Part shown: positions 21,780 to 32,522 of the stretch, piece by piece | How the letters are laid out: each line of letters begins with the position of its first letter | Position numbering within the stretch: position 1 is the first letter of the stretch | Source of the DNA: Plenodomus lindquistii | Taxonomy: Eukaryota; Ascomycota; Dothideomycetes; Pleosporales; Leptosphaeriaceae | Direction: 5' to 3' | NCBI GenBank assembly: GCA_025504975.1 | Contig: JANUWI010000002.1 | Span: forward strand, 2,604,001-2,668,000 | DNA length: 64,000 bases | Notes under the pieces: model-generated | Told to the model about the DNA's origin: nothing | Databases searched by the model: none | The model's input: only the letters and a program-made list of their open reading frames with translations | Made by a program: the position numbers and the translations under genes

Positions 21780-22463
21780 TAAGCGATACCTAAGCACTTC
21801 CTATGGTATGTATAAACGTCCTCCCCGTCAGCCTTCCCGTATCGGATCGCTTCGCGAACTAACTCCGATTGACTTGCGTGCACTAGATCGCGCAACGGTC
21901 GGTGAGTGGCCAGTAGGCTTTCAGCTCCTGATCTGCCTAACCTACTCACAGATATGCTCAACACAATCATAGCTTGCATGGTAAGCACATGCTCGTTTCC
22001 AGAAACGTACAGGTTCCCTGACCGGTATGCTATGGCCAGGAGCCTTAAATGCAGCCACTCATGGTTCGTCACGAAATACGACAAGTTTTCTATGGATGAC
22101 GTCCGCAGACTTAGAGTGAGCCTTGGGGGCACTACCGCTCGAAGCTTCACCGGTCAGCCTGGCCCAACAGATGCTTGCATGGAGGCGTGACCTGAGTCAG
22201 GATGGCCAATCGATGGCAGTGGCAATCGAGCAGCCTGCAGCAGACTGCGGCAGACTCAGCCACCACCACACGAACACATGACGCTGATAACGTGCGTGGC
22301 CAGCCTTCAATTGGCAGTGTTCGTACCAATCTCAACCAGAATCACTCTCATCGTCTGCTTAGAAGTCAGTGTCATTTCCGAAACCTACCCTTCCGTAAAA
22401 CTTTTTGAGTTGCATTTTCCTTATTACGAGCCGCACCCAGTGTGTCCCCTCCACACCGTGCCG
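21780..22463 (+). other. Intergenic spacer
   Basis: Contains the ARH1 3' flank and the promoter of the next gene. The frame of the next gene stays open upstream to 22278, but that extension lacks family character. A 235-aa minus ORF overlapping ARH1 is a shadow. Confidence 0.45.
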
Positions 22464-25400
22464 ATGTGCTTCTACGATCAACACCGTTTCGTATGCGGGG
22501 ATTGGAAATGGGGCCATTTCCGACGACACTGTGCGAAAGAATTCAGAATTGGCGAAACATGCGACATGAAACTCATCATGCAGACAATCCCCGCTGGAGT
22601 TAAATGCAAGTTGTGCGAGAAGATTGATACTAAAATGCGAAGGCGCGCCGCAGAAGTAGAACGAGTAGCCAGGTGGCAGCGCGAACCCCAAAGATTCGGT
22701 CAATCTATCACTAAAGCCTTGGAATCGATACGTGGAATGGATGGGGAGATATACGAGCTTGGTTGCGAGCGCAGTCGCAGGCTGCAACAATTCTACAATA
22801 CTGAGATACCGACAGGATTCAAGGAGAATCCGAAAAGCGTCAACCAGGAACAAGCTCCCGACTCTACTGGCGGCTCTCTTGCTCTCAACCAAGATTTTCT
22901 TCAGGACTTTGTCGCCTACATAGGCGATATGTTGATTCTGCAGGCAAATAGCAAAGAATGGGCAGAATTCGCTCTGCCGCAACTCTCGCAGACCGCGATC
23001 GGCAGGATTGTGAACACAGCTTTAAAGAACTTTGCAGAAGCTTTGGAGAAAAGGGCAAGAGCAGAAGGTCAGACGAGACGGGAACAATTCGCAAACGGGC
23101 GGCAAAAGCTACTCTCGGGTGGTTTCAAACTATTACGGCAATGTCGACCCCAGGTTGCTCACTACTTTCGTCACAACTCTGCAGCTGTTCCAGTCAATAC
23201 GGAGTCGCTGTCGACACGTCTGCAAGGTCTGGGACAACAGCTATCGCTTGATGAAATCTTTGGTCTTCTTGACAAAGTGGACTCGAGCTCAAATCAGTCC
23301 CTTATCCCTGGAAACGAACATCACGTGGAAGAGTCGGGCCTGCAAGTTCTTGGGCCCATTCGCGAGGTTCTTATGTCTAGCGATGAGTTTCAAGAAGTCA
23401 CATCCGCTCTATGGCGATTGCTTTATTGCGACGACAGAGACCAGCTGGAGTTCTACCACCACTTTCTCACTGATCATGCCGGCTCGCCACCGTCCGGGAC
23501 TCGTACGCTTGTCATCATTCGGGCTGATTGGGATCTTTATGGGTTTCTAAGATCTGAGTACGGGCAAGACCTGCCGCATCTTGGCTCAGCGGTCGTCCTC
23601 ACGGGCGCAGCATTACGCGCCCAAGCTTCGATGGTAAAAGATTATGTACAAGCACTATGGCCAGACGCAGGCGTTTTCCTTCTCAACTTGCTGCAACTTA
23701 CACTGGAGACAGGCTACGCACGGAAAGGTACTTGAGGTCCACTTGTAGTATGTCATGTCCCGACGCTAATAAGCGTCTCAGAAAGTCTTGAGCTCAATAT
23801 CGATGTCGCTATCGAGCTTGGCTCAAACCACCAGAATGTCACTCTGAGCATTTGGTTTGCAGGCTTGCCGCCACTTATTGAGATGGCACAGGCATTTGCT
23901 TGGCTTGGCTGCACACTGAGAATGTCTTCCACTGGCGGCCTTGCGTACTCCCATTCTAGCATAGCGCTCTCATCAGCGAATACCGAGGAACCCTACGGGC
24001 AGAGCTACGATCTCACATTCCACGAAAGCGAGATTCACGGTACGGAAGACATATGTTGGCTGCAAATGTTCAGTGGAGCAGTCATTGCACCTGGATTTCC
24101 CGCTGCAGCTCGTGGTAAAGAGGTGGGCTTGGAACTTCCACTTCAGCTCCTTGCAGAACTTGGCGGGGTTCGCCATGCGGTCGTTTACGAGGGTGGCGTT
24201 GTTCTGAAAGGATTTTCTCACATGTTCGTGCCGATACTAAAGGAAGAAAACCGCATTCAATGGCACGCCATATCGAGCAAAGATTCTGAAGTTCGCCTGA
24301 CGTACGCGGATGGGCTGGCTCAGTGTCTCTCTCGCGCACTTGTGGACGAAGTTAGCCTTGAAGATGCGCAAAAATGTCGAGCTTTCCTAGGCTGGTGCTC
24401 CAGAGTGGAGGTACGGTTGGGATCGGACGCGGCCAACTATGAGAACATCGATTATTCCACTGCTGGGTATGCCGGTTCCTCGGTCCTTTGTACTGGAGCC
24501 ACGTTAGGCTTACAAAACTGGGGAGTTGGGACACTCGACTTCAAGCTCGGTGCAAAGGCTGGGCCTAGCCACCGACATCGAACTGGAACATACAGAAAGA
24601 TCGTTAGCTGTGCCGATCAAACCCCAATCTTACTTTATGACACGGGAGGACACGTCCAAGGTAGCTACACAAGCGCGATACCGGACACTGGTGGACGGAG
24701 GGCCTGGCTCGTATCTTCGTCTGCACTCATGTTACATATGTTCCAGCACTCACACTCCAACGATCCGTTCAAAGTAAGCTCAGTACAGGTGAACATCGAC
24801 ACCAATATATCTGCTACTCGTACCGCAAAGGACATACTCTTGGAACACGAGACGACCCAGGTTCTCGACGGGACTGATGGTCTGTTCAAAGACACAATCA
24901 TGGACATCTGGTCGAGATTAGAGTTCCTGCTTGATCAAAAGATAGCGAAGGACCAGAATCGCGACTCTCAGGGTGGCTCGGTCGAGATCACGCATCGCGA
25001 ATACTTGACCGGATATGAGTACAACGCTGTGGTTGAAGACAAATCACCATATCGTCTCAAAGAAGTCAAACTCGTCAAGAATAACGGCGGTTGGCTACCA
25101 CTTGTTAACGACATCGACGCTCTAGTGCTCTTTGCAAACGATTTCGGCGATGTGTACCTCCCAAAAGAAGATGACAAGCCAAAACTGTGTCACAAATGGC
25201 ATCAGCTTCCAACTGGGCTAGATTACATGGCCACCACCGCGAAGATCTTGTTAGATCTCTATACGTACGCTGGATCTCGTCTCAAACGAGACTACCTAAC
25301 ATCAACGAAGCTGCAATGGCACCAAGGACGATCTCTGCTTTTTGGATATTGTGATCATCCCCGGACGTGTCACTGCAGTCGACTGCAACAAATCTACCCG

Positions 25401-26174
25401 CGCGACCACCTTGGTTCTACGGTACCTCCTAACAAAATTCAAAGTGCAGGCGCAGTCATCTTCGGGAAATCCGAGATGATCTCATGGCAAGGTCGCAGGA
25501 CGGAACCCCAGATTGATTCCTTGACCAAGCACAGCATCTACAGCATCCCAAATCTGCCCTTACCTACGGTCGAACAAGGAACTGACTCTGTTGGTGATCC
25601 GCCAATACTGGAGGACCCTGATGAGGTGTTGCAAACTGTAATCGGGACGTCGAGCGGAAGCGATTCTTTGGGTCAATCTTCGATGACAGACTACTCAGAT
25701 TTTGACTCAAATTGTGCATCACAGACAATTTGTCCTCGATCCGCATCCAAGAAACGACCCATTTCTCCAACTCCTAATCTAGTCCAGAAGAGACCAGAGC
25801 TATTCTGTCAAAATAACCAGTCGTCGGGTGGAGAGGCGCCGAATCTGCTTGCGGCTCCTCAGAATGGATCTCACAAGCGAAGCAAAAGATTCCAGACCCC
25901 TAGCGAGCCAATGCAACTCCTCTACCCTACTTCGAATCGAGCGCTTCTAGATGGCACGCAAGGCGATCCGCACACCTCCCTTGATTCTGCCGAGGAAACG
26001 AATGGAAACTTCCCCGTTGCAAATATACAGGATCAATGTCGCACATTCAACGTACTCAATGACGTGGAGAATGGACACAACCCATTCCTGGCTCAAGAAT
26101 CAGGCAAGCCAATAACCTCTCAAGTCCCATGTCTGCGAAAATCTCGAGGGACAGTCGGGAGAAGCACTCAGTGA
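22464..26174 (+). CDS. Large fungal protein of unknown function with Cys/His-rich N-terminus
   Basis: Two exons, 22464-23727 and 23782-26174, join across a 54-nt intron splitting a Glu codon, giving about 1218 aa. I start at MCFYDQHRFVCGDWKWGHF because this opening, followed by CAKEF..GETC and KCKLCEKI, recurs in many fungal proteins; its Cys and His residues could bind zinc. An Arg-rich helix (RRRAAEVERVARWQRE) follows. Exon 2 carries a long conserved block: WLQMFSGAVIAPGFP, GLELPLQLLAELGG, KCRAFLGWC, ILLYDTGGH, RRAWLVSSSALMLHM, VEDKSPYRLKE, TSTKLQWHQG and CHCSRLQQIY. It matches a widespread filamentous-fungal family that I know only as hypothetical. The last 230 residues are low-complexity Ser/Pro/Gln. 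No catalytic triad, P-loop or membrane segment is seen. The family often sits in variable regions. Confidence 0.75.
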
Positions 26175-26521
26175 TTTCTAAGAGTCCTGAGGTGAGATCA
26201 GTGCTTGCAAGCTTTGCGCAAATGGCTCAAACTGTGTATGATCTCCACAGTTCCAGTAATGAGAGACAATGGTTAGATGGGTTGTCATGTCTGCCGTTGT
26301 GGCTACGTATGACTAAAATGTGTACTCCTTGAAGGAACTTTGGTTCGCACTATCTATTGACAAGCCTCTACCGCGCATCTGGCGCGGTGAGTCAGCTCGA
26401 CCAAAATCTACCAAATGCAAAAGAACACGTGTCTAGCACCTTGACGCAGCCTTCATGCTGTCTTTATCCATCAGTGAGATTCACGACCAGCTCCCGCGCT
26501 TGTCAGCCGTCATTGAACGTC
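26175..26521 (+). other. Intergenic spacer
   Basis: Between the large unknown protein and the next membrane protein. The downstream frame stays open to an ATG at 26357, so part of this may be coding. Otherwise nothing seen. Confidence 0.4.
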
Positions 26522-27542
26522 ATGTTTCGAAACCCTTCAATACGCTTCATCAAGGCTCGCTATGTCACGTATTGCCTTGTGTCGGTCATTTCGGTCATCA
26601 TATTTCATCTCCGGCCTTCCAGGTACTCGAGCATCTTTGTGTGGTTACTCTGGGGCATCACCCCGCATACCAGCGCTGCGTACTTTCACATCATCGACGA
26701 CAATGTCCACAATCGCCGTGAAGATCCCAGAGGAGCCCGTGTACCACGATCCTATACCTCGCCGCTAGTCTTGGTACTTGTACTCGTCGGGCAATTCGCG
26801 ATATGGACACGAGACTATCTTGCTGCCGATCTCGTCGCTTTGACACCAGACCCCCGAGCTCAAGTGTGGGCCATTCATTTCGCGATGTCATTCTTTATCC
26901 TCTGCGAGTGCGAGTTCTATCGACTATACTGGGAGACCCTCCGCTCAGACAAACCGTTCCATCTTTTCCGGCATTTTAGCACAATCTGGGCCGCAAACTA
27001 CGACCTGAATTTCGATAGGAATAAAGAATGCATGAGCTATTTCCACGAAACCATCAATCCTGAATTTCAAACTGGACATATTTTACTCTCACGAATAGGA
27101 CTCAAGGCATTCCTGATAGGTATACTTGATCTGTGTTTTTTCCATTTTTTTGGTCATGGGATGCCTCAGTTACCCTTTAAAGCGGCTCTCGAACCCTGGG
27201 CCTGGCGATAGCTTTCCACTGCCGAATTCGTTTCTAGAGGTGTTCTTTACTCCAAGACGCTGGTTCTTTGTCCCTTTGGACGTCTTACTGCAACGGCCAG
27301 TTCGAATACTGAATGCCTTGCTGTTCTGGACGATTGTGGAGTATGTTGGAAAAGCCTGGCGCAGATGGATCAGGCCTCGGACACGAGTACCATCGACATG
27401 GCTGTATCGTTTCGCGTCGTCCCGAGAGGACGTTATTCTCGGTCAGAGCCAGATCTATCAAGGCCACGTTCTTATGAGTCAGAGCCAGGTCTACCGGGCC
27501 GATGATAACCCATGGGTCGACGTGGGTCCGTCTTCGCCTTGA
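26522..27542 (+). CDS. Polytopic membrane protein, unknown; splice junction uncertain
   Basis: Two overlapping open frames look coding. Frame A ends at 27211; frame B carries a convincing C-terminus to 27542. The best join I find is 26522-27168 plus 27212-27542, across a 43-nt GTTACC..GATAG intron, giving 325 aa. The donor is weak, so a frameshift is also possible. Hydrophobic helices lie near residues 15-55, 79-93, 117-135 and 181-200, and in exon 2 around FFVPLDVLLQ and ILNALLFWTIVEYVG. A Tyr/Phe-rich HLFRHFSTIWAANYD segment and a terminal polar repeat (GQSQIYQGHVLMSQSQVY) stand out. The number of helices and SFLEVFFTPRRW loosely recall fungal wax-synthase-like acyltransferases, but I do not claim that family. 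An ATG at 26357 would add 55 residues. Confidence 0.5.
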
Positions 27543-27990
27543 AAAACTCCATCTGCGAGTTTTGGAATAGCTTTTGCACGTACTGGGATACCATTGATCA
27601 AGTTCTTCCTGGTGGTCAGTTTCCTTGGTGCGAGGGACACTCTTGAATGTTCATGTGAACATAGCGAAGGTAGTGAGAACCAGAAATTTCATCAGCCGAT
27701 CATGTTACCCTCGCAGATGCGCTGAGTCCACAAGCGTGCTCATGCAGCCTTTTGGTGAAAAATCTTCCATACATGCAACTAGACTCCCGAATAGAAAGAA
27801 CCATACCAAACAAAATCTAACGCGTTCATTGCGTGTTACCTACCCCTCCGCACGTACTTCCTAAGCTACCAGGAGCCCGTGCGCAACGTGTGGTGTCCCT
27901 GCGCAAAAGAAACCACCATCACTCCCTCCCACCCACTTCTCTATGATGTCAATCAAGTAACACCAAAAAGCAAAAAGAAAGCGTGGAAAG
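27543..27990 (+). other. Intergenic spacer
   Basis: Between the membrane-protein stop and the tRNA. The T-runs seen on the minus strand near 27960-27980 are the likely Pol III terminator of the tRNA. Nothing else seen. Confidence 0.5.
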
Positions 27991-28075
27991 CTCCCAGACT
28001 GGGAATTGAACCCAGGTCTCCTGCGAACTGCCTGTGAATGACAAGCAGAAATACTGACCACTATACGATCTGGGA
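27991..28075 (-). tRNA. tD(GUC): tRNA-Asp (anticodon GTC) with a 13-nt intron
   Basis: The minus strand folds as a cloverleaf. The acceptor arms are TCCCAGA/TCTGGGA and the D arm is GTATAGTGGTCAGTAT. The anticodon stem is TCTGC/GCAGG and the T arm is CTGGGTTCAATTCCCAG. The anticodon loop reads TTGTCA, then 13 extra bases (TTCACAGGCAGTT), then C; this places an intron after position 37, the canonical nuclear tRNA intron site. The anticodon is GTC, so Asp. The discriminator is G. T-rich runs just 3' on the minus strand fit Pol III termination. Confidence 0.93.
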
Positions 28076-29175
28076 TGATCTGCCCGGGGGCTGATGCTGT
28101 TGATGGGGATACACTAAATTATTATCAATATATACAGACATTTTCGATGAAAGCGCCGAAGCAGTGTGCGTGAAGATGTCAGGATGCGGGGCATAGCTGG
28201 TTGGGGTGCGGGGCTGAGAAGTCTTTGTGCGAGCTAGTGGGGCGTGATAAGCGAGCCAGGCTAGACTGGTGGGTCGCATGTCTTCCTGCGTGTCAACGGC
28301 CTCAGTGATCCTATGTGATAGGACGAATTGCACAGTTTTGTTACCTTCGCACTTGGGAGCGGCTGAAGCATGCTGTCTGACTTTCGTGCTTTGGTGTAGG
28401 ATTCTTCTCATCAATTTCCCGTATCTGATTAGACGCATGGCACTCGCATTTTCCGCCGGAGCATGGGATCCAATCTTAGATGTACACATTGCGCAGACTT
28501 AATTTACACTTACTGCCTTCCTAAAGCGCCGCTTGGTAGCTGCACGCATGTCTATGGTGGAAAGATGTTTTTTGTCCATTGTTGGCAATCGAGGTTTTGA
28601 TCCTTGGAATACCCTTTCACACTGTGATGTTATCAAGGAAGACGATGTGAAACGCGTGATTTTAAACGTCAGCAATGAGGGTTCATAATGGACTTCAGAC
28701 CTCGGAACGCCTACGAGTATTGCAATATCTCGTGCTCTACGTATAAGCTCTACGTATAAAGGTTGCTCGGCTTGTGTTCTTCGGTGCGAAACTGTCATGA
28801 ACGACTATGCTAGAGCACAGCACGCGAGGTTGATGTAGGGCATTGTGCGCGTAAGACATCCTAGGGAAGGAATAGTTCTCGTCTATGAGGACGCTTGGGA
28901 TCCAATGGGCTCAGACGTTTGCGTTGAATAAGGTGTTACAGCTGAGCTGATGCTATCCAACGGTGTTGAACTGTGCTGTACGCAGACGAAACGATGTTCA
29001 TTCGATTGGCATACGAATTGAACTATCCTGCTGGCTGACAAATTTGCTAAGTTCCACGACCACGATTTAGACCAATAGCCCTTCTGAGTAAACGAAAAAG
29101 ATCCTAAAGTCCTTTATCATTCTACCGACGGCGGAGGACACGTGCATTTCCTTCCTGTCCTCTCATACCCAGACC
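28076..29175. other. Intergenic: tRNA 5' flank and 3' flank of the next gene
   Basis: About 1.1 kb with no gene that I can support. A 99-aa minus ORF at 28499-28798 has no recognizable domain. A 13-bp tandem duplication lies at 28734-28759. Confidence 0.5.
28734..28759 (+). repeat. Perfect tandem duplication of a 13-mer
   Basis: GCTCTACGTATAA occurs twice back to back with no mismatch. Confidence 0.85.
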
Positions 29176-31395
29176 TCATGAGATGAGCGTGTAGTACTCT
29201 GGATCTTTTTGAGATTCTCTGCAATCGTTGCGGTGTTTTGCCCAGAACCTTTTGAACATTTCCAGTTCCTCATCTGTCCTGACTAACGCAGTACAGCCCT
29301 TTGACAAATATAGTGCTACACAGCGGCCCAGAGAGTTTCCCCTGTGTGGTCTGAGCTCATGACATCCCTTTGGTATATTCCCTTCTCCGCGTGCAACAAC
29401 GTTTTGGGATTCCTGGAGTACAGATCCCCACTCGGCTTCAAGACTCAGCGGTAGTCTTGTCGCATACTTATAGAAACCGGCGGAGCGTAGCCACTGCAAA
29501 AACTGACATGGAGGAATGAGTACATTGCCACCATCGAACAATATTTCGTGGCCGATACAGAGGCTTGTGGGGGTCTCTCTCACTATTAGTCTTGTCGTTA
29601 TCGACCTTGGGGATGTATCGTCCTTGAGAGCTTCGTCTGCATAAATTCCGCAAGTTTGCCGCGGATGCAAGTCGCGCGATTGCTCCTCGTGTGTATAGAC
29701 ATCTATCAACTCTGGAAAAACTCGTGTGCGATATTGGATCTGCCCAGATCCAATGTGGATCTTAGTTGCGACGTGAAGATCTTCTGTAAGGCCTGCTAAT
29801 GTCTGTCCGTAGCAGTACACCCGTCCATCGCTCCGTGCGATATTGTCATGATGTGCACTGGAACTCTCCCCGGAGAATAACATAGTAAGAATATCCATAC
29901 GCCTACGGATATTTCCCCAATTCTCGCTGATATATAGGGGTTCGCGAGACAAAAGATGCAAACCCCACATCGTTGGTAGCAGTGGAGTCTCTAACACGAC
30001 GAGGTCCAGTACTAATGCCAAATTGATGATACAGTCTGTCACGGAAAGTAGGCAAAATTCGTGCGGATGTGATCGTTGGTCCAACCCAGCATGATCCGGA
30101 CAGCAACAGAGCTTATTCACCTTCATTTCACATCGGACACGCTCGCGTTTGATTAGATCATGACACTGCTTTAACTCCGGGACGTTCTCATAAAAACGGA
30201 GCAGACACAGCCTGGCATTGCCTGCCCCGTGCATTTTCCCCCTCGCTGCTGTGTCCAATGCTGCAATTGCAAGCATATGTACGAACAGATGGTTTGCAGT
30301 CTCGCCTGACTGAGTTTCTTCGTGAGGAACGGACGTGTCTTGCGTTATTGGAGGTGATGAGCGTGGCTGAGACCGCGTTGTTTCGCGTTCTTCTTGCGTC
30401 ATCAATAGCGAGAAGCTCTCTCCAAACGCGTCATGTAACACTGTTTGCCATTGCAATCTCCCAGACCGGAAGGATTTATGACCAAAGTAGACGTCATCTT
30501 GTCCATGGAAGCATTCATCTATGAAGTCGGCCCCTGATCGAACCGAGTGGCTGGTCTGCACGCGCAGAGCGTGCCCGGAAGTTTCTGCAACGAACTTCAC
30601 ATCAATCTGCGCACATTCGATCTCGGGGTCGTGGTTGGCGTACAGAATACTGTCGTTTGCGTCGGTGACTCGGACGCGGAGACCAAGCACAAAATCGGCC
30701 CATGCTGCGATCCAACTACAGCATTTGTCTCCCTCCAAGGATACGGACTGAAGATCTCCCAGGACAACCTGCCCAATCAATAGAATAGCAGATGCAAGGT
30801 CGGTAGGGTGAGGAGCAGGTGTCGATTCCAAAGATCCATGAGAAGACATTGTCCCGCATCGTGCGATCTGATACATGCGTGGTCCAAAAGTCGTAGCGCT
30901 GAAAATGGCTGCTGCTGCCTGTACCAACGCCTCCCACTGTTCGAGAGAAGGGGAAAGATCTTGCGGACCTCCAGATACTCTTGCAATCTCGTACATAACC
31001 AATGCAGAGACTTTTATGGTGTGCCCCTCAGCCAAGGCTGCACAAAGCGCAACCAGCGAGCAGCCTTGAGACGTCTGGACCAAATCGCGGGTGATGTGTC
31101 GCACACCGATTCCGAACCATAAGAGGTCGGCCGCCAAGGATTTGGCTGTGACGTTGCTCATGGCTTCCTTTAGCACCCTCTCGCCGTGGGATCCGATGGG
31201 CAGCCTGGAGCACATTGCTTGTCCGAAGGCGACCGTAAGGGTGTCGACACCCGCTTTGGAGAGCCGGCCTAATACAGCGATGGACATGGAGTATTGCGTG
31301 TTTGCCAGTGCGACCCAGTCAAGGCTCCCCTGCTGTTGGAAGTCTCGATTGCCCCCACCGGAGGGCACCAAGGCGTTTGAAGGAGGATTGGCCAT
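29176..31395 (-). CDS. Large fungal protein of unknown function
   Basis: One uninterrupted minus-strand frame of 739 aa from MANPPSNALVPSGG; an ATG at 31509 would add 38 Ser/Thr-rich residues. The N-terminal third is helical (VLGRLSKAGVD, SLAADLLWFGIGVRHIT). It includes LSPSLEQWEALVQAAAAIFSATTFG, then LLIGQVVLGDLQSVSLEG and CSWIAAWADFVLGLRV. This succession matches a fungal family known to me only as hypothetical proteins (QWE.LVQ.CAG..A.TPFG, then a G.CGWLAA.A.W..DL block). The middle has a Cys cluster, KLCCCPDHAGLDQRSHPHEFC. The C-terminus has FKRFWAKHRNDC. There is no signal peptide or P-loop and function is unknown. It sits 3 kb from the other large unknown protein, separated by the tRNA and the membrane protein, in a gene-poor accessory stretch. 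Confidence 0.75.
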   Translation of the reverse strand: MANPPSNALVPSGGGNRDFQQQGSLDWVALANTQYSMSIAVLGRLSKAGVDTLTVAFGQAMCSRLPIGSHGERVLKEAMSNVTAKSLAADLLWFGIGVRHITRDLVQTSQGCSLVALCAALAEGHTIKVSALVMYEIARVSGGPQDLSPSLEQWEALVQAAAAIFSATTFGPRMYQIARCGTMSSHGSLESTPAPHPTDLASAILLIGQVVLGDLQSVSLEGDKCCSWIAAWADFVLGLRVRVTDANDSILYANHDPEIECAQIDVKFVAETSGHALRVQTSHSVRSGADFIDECFHGQDDVYFGHKSFRSGRLQWQTVLHDAFGESFSLLMTQEERETTRSQPRSSPPITQDTSVPHEETQSGETANHLFVHMLAIAALDTAARGKMHGAGNARLCLLRFYENVPELKQCHDLIKRERVRCEMKVNKLCCCPDHAGLDQRSHPHEFCLLSVTDCIINLALVLDLVVLETPLLPTMWGLHLLSREPLYISENWGNIRRRMDILTMLFSGESSSAHHDNIARSDGRVYCYGQTLAGLTEDLHVATKIHIGSGQIQYRTRVFPELIDVYTHEEQSRDLHPRQTCGIYADEALKDDTSPRSITTRLIVRETPTSLCIGHEILFDGGNVLIPPCQFLQWLRSAGFYKYATRLPLSLEAEWGSVLQESQNVVARGEGNIPKGCHELRPHRGNSLGRCVALYLSKGCTALVRTDEELEMFKRFWAKHRNDCRESQKDPEYYTLIS

Positions 31396-32522
31396 TGTTA
31401 CAAGGCTGCAACTTCGCACCCGAAAACACAGGTAGGGAAACGCAAAGCTTAACGACCGAGTAGAGGTCGAGGATGATGAAGTTGTGAGATGTAGAAGGAG
31501 AGCTGACACTTCGCCACGTCAAGAGATAAGAAATGCCGCAGTTCCAGCCTTGTATGCTCAGTTGGCAGTGTGACCTCCAAGGCTGTGTAGGCGGTTGCAT
31601 GAACGACAAGGTAGCTCATTGGTGCTGAGGTGCGCGCAGGTCTTCGCGAAACGCCCTTCCGCCATAGCCACGTCTGTCTGTCGTGCCGCCAGCACAGTTG
31701 TTGATACCAGAGCAACAGCGCAATATAGCCACACGAACAATCGCGCAACTTGACCGGCAAATGAGTGGGCGATGCAAGTGCACATCACGCGCTGCTCAAG
31801 ATACTATCAACTTCGCAACGCAGCAACCTCCAAAACCTGGAAGGTCGAGTGCCAGCACCATGGGCGCAGCTGCATGCGGTGAGGTAGTCGAGATGTGCAG
31901 TAGTGTGGGTATATGCGCATGAGCAGGTGTAGAGCCGGCTTTAGGATGCGTAACGATGACTATGGCCTGTTCTTCTGCGTCTGGCTAAGAGATAGACATT
32001 GAGGAAAGTCTCACAACGAAGGAAATCCATGAGATGGAGGTAGACGATAAGGAACAGGAAAGAGGGAGCGAATCATCTCACCAGAACCTCAAGCCTCCAT
32101 GGCTGACTAAGCGGTTCCTAGGTCCACCGACTGCAGAAAGAGCGACACAACCAACGAAACTAGAATCACTATTGTCAGTCTCGCAGTAGGCACCAAATAT
32201 CTGATAACCTGATCTCGACTTGCTTGACATCCTTGATGGCGAGACAGCAAGACAAAAAAACCAATAACGAGACAGGGACTGTGCACGACGGGGTCTAAAA
32301 GCTGTACTCAACGCCAGACCCGCACCCCCTTCACATGCAGTCACACACAACACAGCTGTCTGTCTAGCACCTGCGACCCATAATCTCATAAGCAGTCAAA
32401 TCAAGTAAATCATAAGCAGATGAATGGTATACTACCTACAACCGTACCCACAAGTGCACAGTATTTTGCGCGCCAGAACGCCCTGAGAATGCTCTCTTTA
32501 CACATAACCCCTCTTACTGACT
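31396..32522 (-). other. Intergenic: promoter of the unknown protein and 3' flank of the Cic1-like gene
   Basis: About 1.1 kb; the ORFs here are short and unconvincing. Nothing else seen. Confidence 0.5.

Noticed and set aside
21443..22150. 235-aa minus ORF
   Set aside because: Mostly antisense to ARH1 exon 2; no signal peptide or domain.
26129..26332. 67-aa ORF overlapping the end of the large unknown protein
   Set aside because: No clear splice link and no family match; probably chance.
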